Origin: Tranquillimonas rosea
GTDB taxonomy: Bacteria; Pseudomonadota; Alphaproteobacteria; Rhodobacterales; Rhodobacteraceae
Reading direction: 5' to 3'
Length of the DNA: 64,000 bases
Assembly: GCF_900111315.1 (NCBI RefSeq)
Contig: NZ_FOGU01000004.1
Coordinates: 186,001-250,000 of the forward strand
The notes under the pieces are model-generated. The model was not told the origin of the DNA and made no database searches. It saw nothing but the letters and a program-made list of their open reading frames with translations. A program made the position numbers and the translations under genes. The first letter of the stretch is position 1, and each line of letters starts with the position of its first letter. Of this stretch, positions 28,977-35,991 are shown in pieces.

Positions 28977-29069
28977 TCCGCCTGCGGCGATCGGCCCCGG
29001 TCGGTCGCCGCGTGACTTTCCGTTGCGTCATGTTACCCTCTCGGTTGTACGCAACAGGGAGACGATAGC

Positions 29070-29231
29070 ATGACGCGAACAATCCTTGCCGCCGCGCTGC
29101 TCGCGCTGACACCGCTTTCGGCCTATGCGGCCTGCTGGAGCGGGCACGAGGACACCGCGACGATGACCTGCGCCGACGGCATGGTCTACGACGCCTCCGA
29201 AGGCGCCTGCGTGGATCAGACCACCAGCTGA
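29070..29231 (+). CDS. 53-residue exported CBM14-like mini-protein
   Basis: A very short gene: signal peptide MTRTILAAALLALTPLSAYA and a 33-residue mature part starting ACWSGHEDTATMTC. The spacing Cys-x10-Cys-x12-Cys and the GMVYD core look like a minimal peritrophin/CBM14 chitin-binding fold, and PGAP names similar Rhodobacteraceae mini-proteins that way, as I recall. GGGAGA about eight bases upstream supports the start. Lies between purB and fliG on the same strand. Chitin binding is not demonstrated. Confidence 0.6.
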   Translation: MTRTILAAALLALTPLSAYAACWSGHEDTATMTCADGMVYDASEGACVDQTTS

Positions 29232-29325
29232 CGCGGCGCGTCCATGGGCGGAGCGGCCGTAAGGGTCTTCTTAACTGCCGCCCCGCTATCCCCTCGGTAA
29301 CGCGCAACCGTTCTCAGAGGGGGCC

Positions 29326-30384
29326 ATGTCGACAGCGCTCGCACCGATGGAAACCGCGCCCCTGCCGCCCGGCATCCCCGGCGGCGGGCCAGCCCTCACA
29401 CGGCGCCAGAAGGCCGCGATCGTCGTGCGCCTGCTGCTTGCCGATGGCATAACGCTGCCCCTCACCGAACTGCCCGACGCGCTTCAGGCCGAGCTCACGA
29501 CGCAGATGAGCCAGATGCGCTATATCGACCGGACGACCCTGCACGCCGTGATCGAGGAATTCGCGGACGAACTCGATTCCATCGGCATGGCGTTTCCCGG
29601 CGGCCTAGAAGGCGCGCTCGAAGCGCTCGAAGGCGCCATCAGCCCCGACATCGCCGCGCGGCTGCGCCGTCAGGCCGGGCTGATCTGGGCCGACGACCCG
29701 TGGGAGGTCATCGCCGAGATGGAGGTCGAGAAGCTGCTGCCTCTGCTCCAGACCGAGGGGCCCGAAATCGGCGCGGTGATCCTGTCAAAGCTCAAGGTCG
29801 CCAAGGCCGCCGCCCTTCTTGAACGGCTGCCCGGCGCGCAGGCACGGCGGCTGACCTATGCCATGTCCCTGACATCGGACATCGACCCGGACACGGTGCG
29901 CAAGATCGGCGTGTCGCTAGCCGCCCTGCTGCAGGCCGAACCGCCCCGCGCCTTCCCCTCGCCCGCCGTCAAGCGTGTGGGCGCGATCCTGAACGTCAGC
30001 CCGCGCGTGACGCGCGAGGACGTGCTCGAAGGGCTCGACGAAGAGGACAAGGATTTCGCCGAGGAGGTGCGCCGCGCGATCTTCACCTTCCAGGACATTC
30101 CCGCACGCCTCGACATGCGCGACGTGCCGAACGCCCTGCGCAACGTCGACCAGGACATGCTGAAAAAGGTCGTCGCCGCCGCCGATGCCACCAGCGGGCC
30201 GGTGATCGACTTCCTGCTCGACAACCTGTCGAAGCGTCTGGCCCAGACCATCCGTGAAGAGGCCGCCGATCTGCGCGAGCAGCCCGCGAAGGAGATCGAG
30301 GACGCGCAGCGCGCCATCGTCACCGCAATCCGCGACATGGCCGATGCCGGAGAGATCACGCTGCAGGAGCCCGAGGGCGCCTGA
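29326..30384 (+). CDS. fliG: Flagellar motor switch protein FliG (isolated)
   Basis: FliG forms the rotor ring that meets the MotA stator. The 352 residues align over all three FliG regions: RRQKAAIVVRLLLADG in the N domain; a middle domain (ISPDIAARLRRQAGLIWADD, VILSKLKVAKAAALLERLP); and a C domain with IFTFQDIPARLDMRDVPNALRNVD, corresponding to the torque helix with LDDRS replaced by LDMRD. The middle-domain EHPQ motif reads EGPE. No other flagellar gene is in the window. It converges on dgt with three bases between stops. Confidence 0.82.
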   Translation: MSTALAPMETAPLPPGIPGGGPALTRRQKAAIVVRLLLADGITLPLTELPDALQAELTTQMSQMRYIDRTTLHAVIEEFADELDSIGMAFPGGLEGALEALEGAISPDIAARLRRQAGLIWADDPWEVIAEMEVEKLLPLLQTEGPEIGAVILSKLKVAKAAALLERLPGAQARRLTYAMSLTSDIDPDTVRKIGVSLAALLQAEPPRAFPSPAVKRVGAILNVSPRVTREDVLEGLDEEDKDFAEEVRRAIFTFQDIPARLDMRDVPNALRNVDQDMLKKVVAAADATSGPVIDFLLDNLSKRLAQTIREEAADLREQPAKEIEDAQRAIVTAIRDMADAGEITLQEPEGA

Positions 30385-30387
30385 CCT

Positions 30388-31560
30388 CTATCGCAGCCCC
30401 GCCGGCCCCTCCTGCGGCTCGAGCCCGAGGACAAGGCGCGCGTGGCTCTGTATCGCGAACCGGTCGGTCATGCCCGAGATGTAATCGGCCACGATCCGCG
30501 CCAGCTCGGTCTCGCCCTCGACCGCGTCGACATCCTTGCGCCACTGCTTCGGCAGCAGGTCGGGCCGCTCCATGTACATCGGGAACAGCTCGCGGACGCA
30601 TTTCGTGACCTCCGCCCGCATCGCGACGACCGAGGGCGCGCGGTACATGCGGTAGAACAGGAAGGTGCGGATCTTCTGCAGGTCGGCCCAGAGCCCGTCC
30701 GAGAACCGCACCACCGGCCGCCCCGCCTCGCGCACGTCCGACGCGCTTTGCGGCGCGAGGGCGTCGAGCCTTGACTGCGCCTGGCCGATCACGTCCTCGA
30801 CCAGAACGCCGAAGAACCGCCGCAGCGCCTCGTGCCGACGGCGATAGTAGTTCAGATCGGGATACGTGCGATCGACCTCGCCGAAGCAGGCGTCGAGGAT
30901 CGGCAGTTCGGCCAATTCGTCGGTCGAGAACAGCTCGGCCCTGAGACCGTCGTGCAGGTCGTGGTGATTGTAGGCGATGTCGTCCGAGAGGGCCGCGATC
31001 TGCGCCTCGGCGCTGGCGTGGGTGTGCAGTTCCAGGTCGTGCCGCGCGTCGTATTCCGCCAGCGCGTAATGCACGTCGCCCGTAACCGGACCGTTGTGCT
31101 TGGCGATGCCTTCCAGCGTCTCCCAAGTCAGGTTGAGCCCGTCGAAATCGGCATAGTGACGCTCCAGTGACGTGACGATGCGGATCGCCTGCGCGTTGTG
31201 ATCGAACCCGCCGTGGGGGGCCATCAGTTCTTGCAGCGCATCCTCGCCGGTATGGCCGAAGGGCGGATGGCCCAGATCGTGCGCCAGCGCGACGGCCTCG
31301 GTCAGTTCGATGTTCAGGCCCAGCACACCGGCGATCGTCCGCGCGACCTGCGCCACCTCGATCGAGTGGGTCAGCCGCGTGCGGAAATAGTCGCCTTCAT
31401 GCTCGATGAAGACCTGCGTCTTGTGCTTCAGCCGGCGGAATGCGCTGGCATGGATGATCCGGTCGCGGTCGCGCTGGAAGCACGAGCGGAATGTGCTCTC
31501 GTCCTCGGGGAAAAGCCTGCCGCGGCTCTCCTCCGGACGCGAGGCATAGGGCTGCACCAT
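30388..31560 (-). CDS. dgt: dGTP triphosphohydrolase (Dgt-like)
   Basis: Hydrolyses dNTPs to deoxynucleosides and triphosphate. The 390 residues are one HD-superfamily domain: TRLTHSIEVAQVAR has the first metal-binding histidine and ALAHDLGHPPFGHTGE the HD pair; FRRLKHKTQVF and SDDIAYNHHDLHDGL are family-typical, and a C-terminal helical part (VGRQIADYISGMTDRFA-like) follows. In relatives it precedes argS directly; here five genes intervene. Diverges from the three-gene unknown cluster. Confidence 0.92.
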   Translation of the reverse strand: MVQPYASRPEESRGRLFPEDESTFRSCFQRDRDRIIHASAFRRLKHKTQVFIEHEGDYFRTRLTHSIEVAQVARTIAGVLGLNIELTEAVALAHDLGHPPFGHTGEDALQELMAPHGGFDHNAQAIRIVTSLERHYADFDGLNLTWETLEGIAKHNGPVTGDVHYALAEYDARHDLELHTHASAEAQIAALSDDIAYNHHDLHDGLRAELFSTDELAELPILDACFGEVDRTYPDLNYYRRRHEALRRFFGVLVEDVIGQAQSRLDALAPQSASDVREAGRPVVRFSDGLWADLQKIRTFLFYRMYRAPSVVAMRAEVTKCVRELFPMYMERPDLLPKQWRKDVDAVEGETELARIVADYISGMTDRFAIQSHARLVLGLEPQEGPAGLR

Positions 31561-31659
31561 GGCGGCCTCACTTTGTCCTGTCCCGCGCGCCCTATAGCCC
31601 GCTTGACCCCCGCGGAAAACAGCGAACCCGCCCCGGACGGGACCAGAGGATAACCGGAA

Positions 31660-31688
31660 TTGCGGAAAGCGGATATTCGCGATAAAGT
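31660..31688 (+). promoter_or_regulatory. Possible promoter for the three-gene unknown cluster
   Basis: TTGCGG and TAAAGT separated by 17 bases, in an unusually AT-rich patch between dgt and the first gene of the cluster. The same TTGCGG -35 form occurs at tRNA-Val. No experimental support. Confidence 0.35.
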
Positions 31689-31745
31689 TGTGCTTGTAAT
31701 TAATGATTGTATTTCATCCGATCCATTTCAGCCCGGAGGGTTATC

Positions 31746-32123
31746 ATGACCCCGTTCCGCACCCTGGTGGCCGTTTGCGCCATCGCCCTTCCGACCGTGA
31801 CCGATGCCCAGAGCGTCACCGAGATGCCGCGCCTTCTTCGGCCGGATCTGCCGGCGCCGCAGACCGGGCCGCCCTCGCGGACGCTCGCCTCTCCCGACCG
31901 GGGAACCACGACGCTGCCCTATTCCGTCCCGCCGGCGCCCGACCCGACGCCCCGTGCGCGGCCGCCACGGGCGAACCAGATGCTCGGCTCGCTCAAGCGC
32001 GGCGCACGGCGCTACGATCTCGTGTGCCAGACGGGCAGCGGCTATTGCCGCGGCGTGACGACCCGCCCGATCGCCGCGGGCACGGCCTGCCGCTGCGGTG
32101 AAGCGCCGGGCGTTGTCCGATGA
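31746..32123 (+). CDS. Exported four-cysteine-module protein A (unknown)
   Basis: A 125-residue exported protein that I do not recognise. MTPFRTLVAVCAIALPTVTDA is a signal peptide; residues 25-85 are Pro/Arg-rich and probably disordered; residues 88-125 form a compact module with cysteines 94, 101, 115 and 117 (C-x6-C-x13-C-x-C), motifs CRG, RPIAAGT and CRCGE. The module recurs in the next gene with 21 of 38 identical residues. GGAGG eight bases upstream supports the start. The stop overlaps the next start by four bases. Cysteine spacing suggests disulfides or a metal site in the periplasm; function unknown. Confidence 0.72.
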   Translation: MTPFRTLVAVCAIALPTVTDAQSVTEMPRLLRPDLPAPQTGPPSRTLASPDRGTTTLPYSVPPAPDPTPRARPPRANQMLGSLKRGARRYDLVCQTGSGYCRGVTTRPIAAGTACRCGEAPGVVR

Positions 32124-32590
32124 CCGGTCTCGGTGCGCGGGCGATACTCGCGACCGCGATCCTCTTTGTCATGGGCGCTGGCCCGGCGCCGGCGCAATCT
32201 CTCGGCGATCTGTTCGGACGCTTCGCCGGCGGACTCGACCGGATGGTGAGTGAACCGTTCAGCGCGAACGACACAGGCAGCGCCAGCCCCGCCGCGCCAG
32301 ACATCTCCAACGGGGGCAATGCGCCCACGGGGGCCACACCGGCGCCGCCGTCCCGCGCGATCACGACCGTCACGACCCCGCAAAGGGTGGCGGCGGACTC
32401 CCCGGTCACCGAAGAACCGGCAGCGGACACCGACGAAGCGCCCGCCCCCGAACCCGTCGTGGTTCCGGCGCCGCCACGGTTCCGCATCCTCTGCCAGACG
32501 CCCGAAGGCTTCTGCCGTGGGTTCCACGTTCGCCCCGTGGCCGCCGGGACGGGATGCCGCTGCGGTGAGATACGGGGCGCCGTGCAATGA
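32120..32590 (+). CDS. Exported four-cysteine-module protein B (unknown, paralogue of A)
   Basis: A 156-residue exported protein. The N-terminal hydrophobic stretch (ILATAILFVMGAGPAPAQ) is a signal peptide; then a short amphipathic region (LGDLFGRFAGGLDRMV) and a long Pro/Ala/Glu linker (residues 55-118) lead to the C-terminal module with cysteines 125, 132, 146 and 148 and motifs CRG, RPVAAGT and CRCGE, matching protein A. The two modules share the same cysteine spacing exactly. It overlaps both neighbours by four bases, so all three genes are one translationally coupled unit. No known domain recognised. Confidence 0.72.
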   Translation: MTGLGARAILATAILFVMGAGPAPAQSLGDLFGRFAGGLDRMVSEPFSANDTGSASPAAPDISNGGNAPTGATPAPPSRAITTVTTPQRVAADSPVTEEPAADTDEAPAPEPVVVPAPPRFRILCQTPEGFCRGFHVRPVAAGTGCRCGEIRGAVQ

Positions 32591-33204
32591 GCCTGTCGCC
32601 GGTGTGGCGGCTGGCCGCCGCGGCTTTCGCCGGGCTTCTCCTGGGGTTTCTCGGCGCGATCCTGTGGATCGGGCCGAACCAGGACCGGTTCGACTTTCTC
32701 TACGAGGATTTCACCATCGAATCCTGCCTCTCGGACCGGCTGGACCCGATGCCGGCCTCGCCCGGCGCGGCGCGGACGGACGTGCTGGCCTGCTACGACA
32801 AGCTCGTCCTGCAGGGGCAACTGAACGAATTCCAGGTGCGCCGGGTCAATTTCCAGAACCAGCACACCGCAGACACCGTCACGCTGTGGATGGTGGTCAC
32901 GCTGACGCTCTGCGGCGTGGCGCTGGCCGGGTTTCAGATCGCCACGTCGTCGCGCCTCGTCGCGACGAAACCCGAAGCGCTCAGCACCGAGATCTCCGTC
33001 GAGAACGGCAAGCTGTTCGTCCGTTCGTCGGTCACCGGGCTGCTGATCCTGCTGGTGTCGTTCGCGTTCTTCTACGTCTACGTCGCCTACATCTACCGGC
33101 TCGAGGAATGGAGCGACGAGGCGGAACCCGTTTCCGCCTCGGACCCCGCGCCGGTTGACGTCACCGGGCCGCTGCTGGAGGGGGGCTTCGGCCTTGTGGA
33201 ATAG
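32587..33204 (+). CDS. Three-helix membrane protein of the unknown cluster
   Basis: A 205-residue membrane protein without a family I can name. Predicted helices lie near 7-28, 98-118 and 149-170. By the positive-inside rule the N-terminus and the 120-148 loop (SSRLVATK, GKLFVR) are cytoplasmic, so the 30-97 loop with cysteines 47 and 69 is periplasmic and the acidic C-terminus (EEWSDEAEPVSASD) faces outward. The strongly patterned segment CYDKLVLQGQLNEFQVRR followed by NFQNQHTADTVTLW looks conserved. Coupled to the two exported proteins, it may anchor or sense them; inference only. Confidence 0.72.
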   Translation: MSLSPVWRLAAAAFAGLLLGFLGAILWIGPNQDRFDFLYEDFTIESCLSDRLDPMPASPGAARTDVLACYDKLVLQGQLNEFQVRRVNFQNQHTADTVTLWMVVTLTLCGVALAGFQIATSSRLVATKPEALSTEISVENGKLFVRSSVTGLLILLVSFAFFYVYVAYIYRLEEWSDEAEPVSASDPAPVDVTGPLLEGGFGLVE

Positions 33205-33275
33205 CCCCGACCTTGCGTGCGGTGCCCGAGAGCCCTAAATCTGGCTGAGTACGATCCCCGATTGCGAGCGTAGCC

Positions 33276-33602
33276 ATGAACGTCCCGCCGAGAGTAACCG
33301 ACCGCGCCTATGCCCGACTGGCCGAGATCAACGCCGAGGCCCAGCCGCCCAAGGCGCTGCGCGTGGCCGTCGAAGGCGGCGGATGTTCAGGCTTTCAATA
33401 CGACATCCGGCTGGACGAACCGGCGGATGACGACATCGTCCTTGAAAAGGACGGCCAGAAGGTGCTGATCGACGAGATCTCGCTCCCCTTCCTGGCGGAT
33501 GCGACGATCGATTTCACCGAGGAACTGATCGGCGCACGCTTCGTGATCGAGAACCCGAACGCCAGCTCATCCTGCGGCTGCGGCACGTCCTTCGCGATGT
33601 AA
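33276..33602 (+). CDS. erpA: Iron-sulfur cluster insertion protein (ErpA/IscA type)
   Basis: An A-type carrier that passes Fe-S clusters to apoproteins. The 108 residues have the three cluster cysteines at 37 (EGGGCSGFQY), 100 and 102 (SSSCGCGTSF). Length and the IENPNASSSCGCG ending fit ErpA. In relatives it stands next to dgt, divergently; here the three-gene unknown cluster lies between them. A perfect inverted repeat begins ten bases after the stop. Confidence 0.93.
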   Translation: MNVPPRVTDRAYARLAEINAEAQPPKALRVAVEGGGCSGFQYDIRLDEPADDDIVLEKDGQKVLIDEISLPFLADATIDFTEELIGARFVIENPNASSSCGCGTSFAM

Positions 33603-33612
33603 GACTGCACGA

Positions 33613-33643
33613 CACTGCGTTTCCCATCCAGAAACGCAGTGTA
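33613..33643. repeat. Perfect 12-bp stem-loop after erpA
   Basis: Arms ACACTGCGTTTC and GAAACGCAGTGT enclose a seven-base loop, starting ten bases after the erpA stop. No T-tract follows on either strand. It could protect the erpA mRNA 3' end, terminate with Rho, or bind a dimeric regulator. Confidence 0.6.
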
Positions 33644-33796
33644 ACTCTCAGGACATATACCAACTTTTCGATCTTCCGCCGCGCCGGGGTCAGGACATCC
33701 TGCCTCGGTGATTCTTGTCTTCCGTGTCATACTCTGAGTCGGGCGATCGAAGTGTCGTCCGATTTATCAAGAGCTTTTGCATTACGGAGACATAAA

Positions 33797-33985
33797 ATGG
33801 CATATTTTCGCCCAGATTCCGCGCGGCGCCGCGGTGACATCGCCCCGACCCCGCCGGAACCTCCGGACACCGATCACATCGACTGGACATCCGAGGTCGA
33901 GCGCCCGCCGCGCGACACGGCCGGTCTGCGCATCGACGCCGCGATGGACGTGATCCCCGCCCCGCCGCGGCCGCGCGATCACTGA
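33797..33985 (+). CDS. Small Pro/Asp-rich hypothetical protein
   Basis: A 62-residue protein (MAYFRPDSARRRGD, then PTPPEPPDTDHIDW, ending PAPPRPRDH) with no signal peptide or membrane segment and mostly disordered composition. GGAGA seven bases upstream fits the ATG; an upstream in-frame ATG lacks such a site. About 195 bases of relatively AT-rich sequence precede it and could hold a promoter. Converges on another small gene with three bases between stops. Coding status is plausible rather than certain. Confidence 0.5.
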   Translation: MAYFRPDSARRRGDIAPTPPEPPDTDHIDWTSEVERPPRDTAGLRIDAAMDVIPAPPRPRDH

Positions 33986-33988
33986 CGC

Positions 33989-34255
33989 TCAGGCCGGGTC
34001 GAGCCGGCCGGTCACGCGGAACCCGTCCGCCTCGTCGTCGAGCGCCCAGGCCTGTTCGCCGATCCGGGTGCCCGCCGCGGTGGTGTAACCTGCGACCCGC
34101 AGCACATGCCCCTCGAGCGTGGCCGTCGGCTCGACACCGTCGGACAGGGACAGGGTGCAGGGCCCCTCGCCCCGGCCTTCGAGCCGACGCAGCGCAGCGC
34201 CCGGAAACAAATGCGTGTGCGCGACGGAAAAGCGCGAGCGCGTATCTTCGGTCAT
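33989..34255 (-). CDS. Small conserved hypothetical protein
   Basis: An 88-residue soluble protein (MTEDTRSRFSVAHTHLFPG, LSLSDGVEPTATLEGHVLRV, EQAWALDDEADGFRVTGRL) with a probable beta-sheet fold. The start has GGAGG seven bases in front. Similar small proteins occur next to xth in Rhodobacterales as I recall, with no function. It diverges from xth with 106 bases between starts. Confidence 0.6.
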   Translation of the reverse strand: MTEDTRSRFSVAHTHLFPGAALRRLEGRGEGPCTLSLSDGVEPTATLEGHVLRVAGYTTAAGTRIGEQAWALDDEADGFRVTGRLDPA

Positions 34256-34361
34256 GCCCCTCCAGCTAGGCCAACGCGCCGGCCGGTCGAGGCGACAATC
34301 GCTTTCGCTCACCGGTGGATCTTGTACATCTGGGGCCACGCCGCAGTTCCGGGAGCCGAAC

Positions 34362-35141
34362 ATGAAGATCGCCACCTTCAACATCAACGGCATCAAGGCG
34401 CGGATCTCCGCGCTGTCGGACTGGCTCGACACGGCGCAGCCCGATGTCGTCCTGCTGCAAGAGATCAAATCGGTCGACGAGAACTTTCCCCGCGAGCATT
34501 TCGAGGACAAGGGATACATCGTCGAAACGCACGGCCAGAAAGGCTTCAACGGCGTGGCGGTTCTGTCGAAGCTGCCGCTCGAGGACGTGAGCCACGGCCT
34601 GTCCGGCGACGAGAGCGACGAACAGGCGCGCTGGATCGAGGCGACGGTGATGGGCGACCGCGCGGTCCGCGTCTGCGGGCTCTACCTGCCGAACGGCAAC
34701 CCCGCACCCGGCCCGAAATACGACTACAAGCTGGCCTGGATGGAGCGGCTGCGCACCCGCGCCAAGGAGATCCTCACGCTGGAAGAGCCGGCGATCCTTG
34801 CGGGCGACTACAACGTGATCCCCCAGGACGAGGACGCGGCCACCCCCGAGTCATGGCGCAAGGACGCCCTGGCCCTGCCCGAAAGCCGCGCGGCGTTCCG
34901 GCGGGTGCTGAACCTCGGCTATACCGAGGCGTTCCGCGCACGGCGGCTGGGACCGGGGCATTATTCGTTCTGGGACTACCAGGCCGGAGCCTGGAACAAG
35001 AACGACGGCATCCGCATCGACCACATGCTGCTGACGCCGCAGGCCGCTGACCTGATGCAGGACTGCTGGATCGAGGCCGAGCTGCGCGGCCGTGAGAAAC
35101 CGTCGGACCACGTGCCCGTCTGGATCGAACTGGACGCCTGA
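34362..35141 (+). CDS. xth: Exodeoxyribonuclease III
   Basis: AP endonuclease and 3'-exonuclease of base-excision repair. The 259 residues start MKIATFNINGIKARI, contain the metal-binding Glu in LLQEIKS, the Tyr in VCGLYLPNGNP, the Asp-Asn pair in ILAGDYNVIP, and end SDHVPVWIEL with the catalytic histidine. GGGAG stands eight bases upstream. Complete and typical. Confidence 0.95.
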   Translation: MKIATFNINGIKARISALSDWLDTAQPDVVLLQEIKSVDENFPREHFEDKGYIVETHGQKGFNGVAVLSKLPLEDVSHGLSGDESDEQARWIEATVMGDRAVRVCGLYLPNGNPAPGPKYDYKLAWMERLRTRAKEILTLEEPAILAGDYNVIPQDEDAATPESWRKDALALPESRAAFRRVLNLGYTEAFRARRLGPGHYSFWDYQAGAWNKNDGIRIDHMLLTPQAADLMQDCWIEAELRGREKPSDHVPVWIELDA

Positions 35142-35180
35142 CCCAAGGGAACCCCTGTTGCGTTCATCGCGTTTGATCAG

Positions 35181-35513
35181 ATGTTCCGCACCGCCCTCCT
35201 GACCCTTCTTCTGCCCGCCAGCGCCCTCGCCTGTCCCGACGGGGCCAAGTGCATCACGCCTGGCGACGGCGGGCTGAACCGTGGCAGCGCGGGCAAGTGG
35301 GTGACGGCGCCCGTCTCTTCGCCCCCGGTCGAGGTCGGGCATAAGCTCGAGCCGGGCCAATATCCGATGGTGTTCAACACGCGCTATTATGGCCTCCCAC
35401 CGGTCCGCGACGGCTGGGTCTATTACGAGATCGAAAACGAGATCTACCGCGTCGACCGGGACACGCTCGAGGTGCTGGAACAGGCGACCGACGAGGCGAA
35501 CCGAGCCTTCTAG
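35181..35513 (+). CDS. Small exported protein, paralogue 1 of a pair
   Basis: A 110-residue exported protein: signal peptide MFRTALLTLLLPASALA, two cysteines close after cleavage (CPDGAKC), and a C-terminal module YGLPPVRDGWVYYEIENEIY with RVDRDTLEVLE and AN-x2-F. The next gene ends in the same module (YGL-15 residues-IYRVD-x-DT...AN). This resembles the RcnB-type C-terminal fold, where a Y-rich strand pair closes the protein. Function unknown; it follows xth by 39 bases and may be read through from it. Confidence 0.7.
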   Translation: MFRTALLTLLLPASALACPDGAKCITPGDGGLNRGSAGKWVTAPVSSPPVEVGHKLEPGQYPMVFNTRYYGLPPVRDGWVYYEIENEIYRVDRDTLEVLEQATDEANRAF

Positions 35514-35607
35514 CGGATCGGCGGGACAACGCTGCCCCGGCGACGGATCGGAGCCGGCGGCACGTATATGCGTTATCACCCAAAGTGATCACCACGGAGA
35601 GACCGCC

Positions 35608-35958
35608 ATGAAAGCCATCACCGCCGTCCTGACAGCCGCGGCAATACTGACCGCGCCGACAGCCGCCCTTGCGCAGCCGCAGGGCTGCCCGCCCGGTCTC
35701 GCCAAGAAGTCGCCCTCCTGCGTGCCGCCGGGTCAGGCCAAGAAGATGTACCGCGACGACGACCGCCGCGACCGGTACCGCGCCGGCGACGTGTTTCGCG
35801 GCGATTACGTCGTGATCCGCGATTACGACCGCTACGGCCTGAACCGGCCCGGCGACCGCTATGCCTATTGGGGATCCGGCGACCGTATCTACCGCGTCGA
35901 TCCCGACACGCAGAAGATCATCGACATCATCCGGCTGGCCAACGCCGTGTTCAACTAG
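35608..35958 (+). CDS. Small exported protein, paralogue 2 (RcnB-like C-terminus)
   Basis: A 116-residue exported protein: signal peptide ending ALAQ, then a twofold short repeat CPPGLAKKSPS / CVPPGQAKKM with two cysteines, an Arg/Asp-rich segment (YRDDDRRDRYRAGDV) and a module VVIRDYDRYGLNRPGD...RIYRVDPDT like that of the preceding gene. CGGAGAGA stands close before the ATG. Databases often label such proteins excinuclease ABC subunit A merely because uvrA is next door; the sequence has no UvrA features. Converges on uvrA. Confidence 0.72.
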   Translation: MKAITAVLTAAAILTAPTAALAQPQGCPPGLAKKSPSCVPPGQAKKMYRDDDRRDRYRAGDVFRGDYVVIRDYDRYGLNRPGDRYAYWGSGDRIYRVDPDTQKIIDIIRLANAVFN

Positions 35959-35966
35959 GCCGCGCC

Positions 35967-35991
35967 GTGGCGGCGGTCACTCCGCCGCCAC
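35967..35991. repeat. Perfect 10-bp inverted repeat at the uvrA stop codon
   Basis: Arms GTGGCGGCGG and CCGCCGCCAC with a five-base loop that contains the uvrA stop codon. It lies between the convergent exported-protein gene and uvrA. No T-tract; may act as a transcription barrier for both. Confidence 0.5.
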
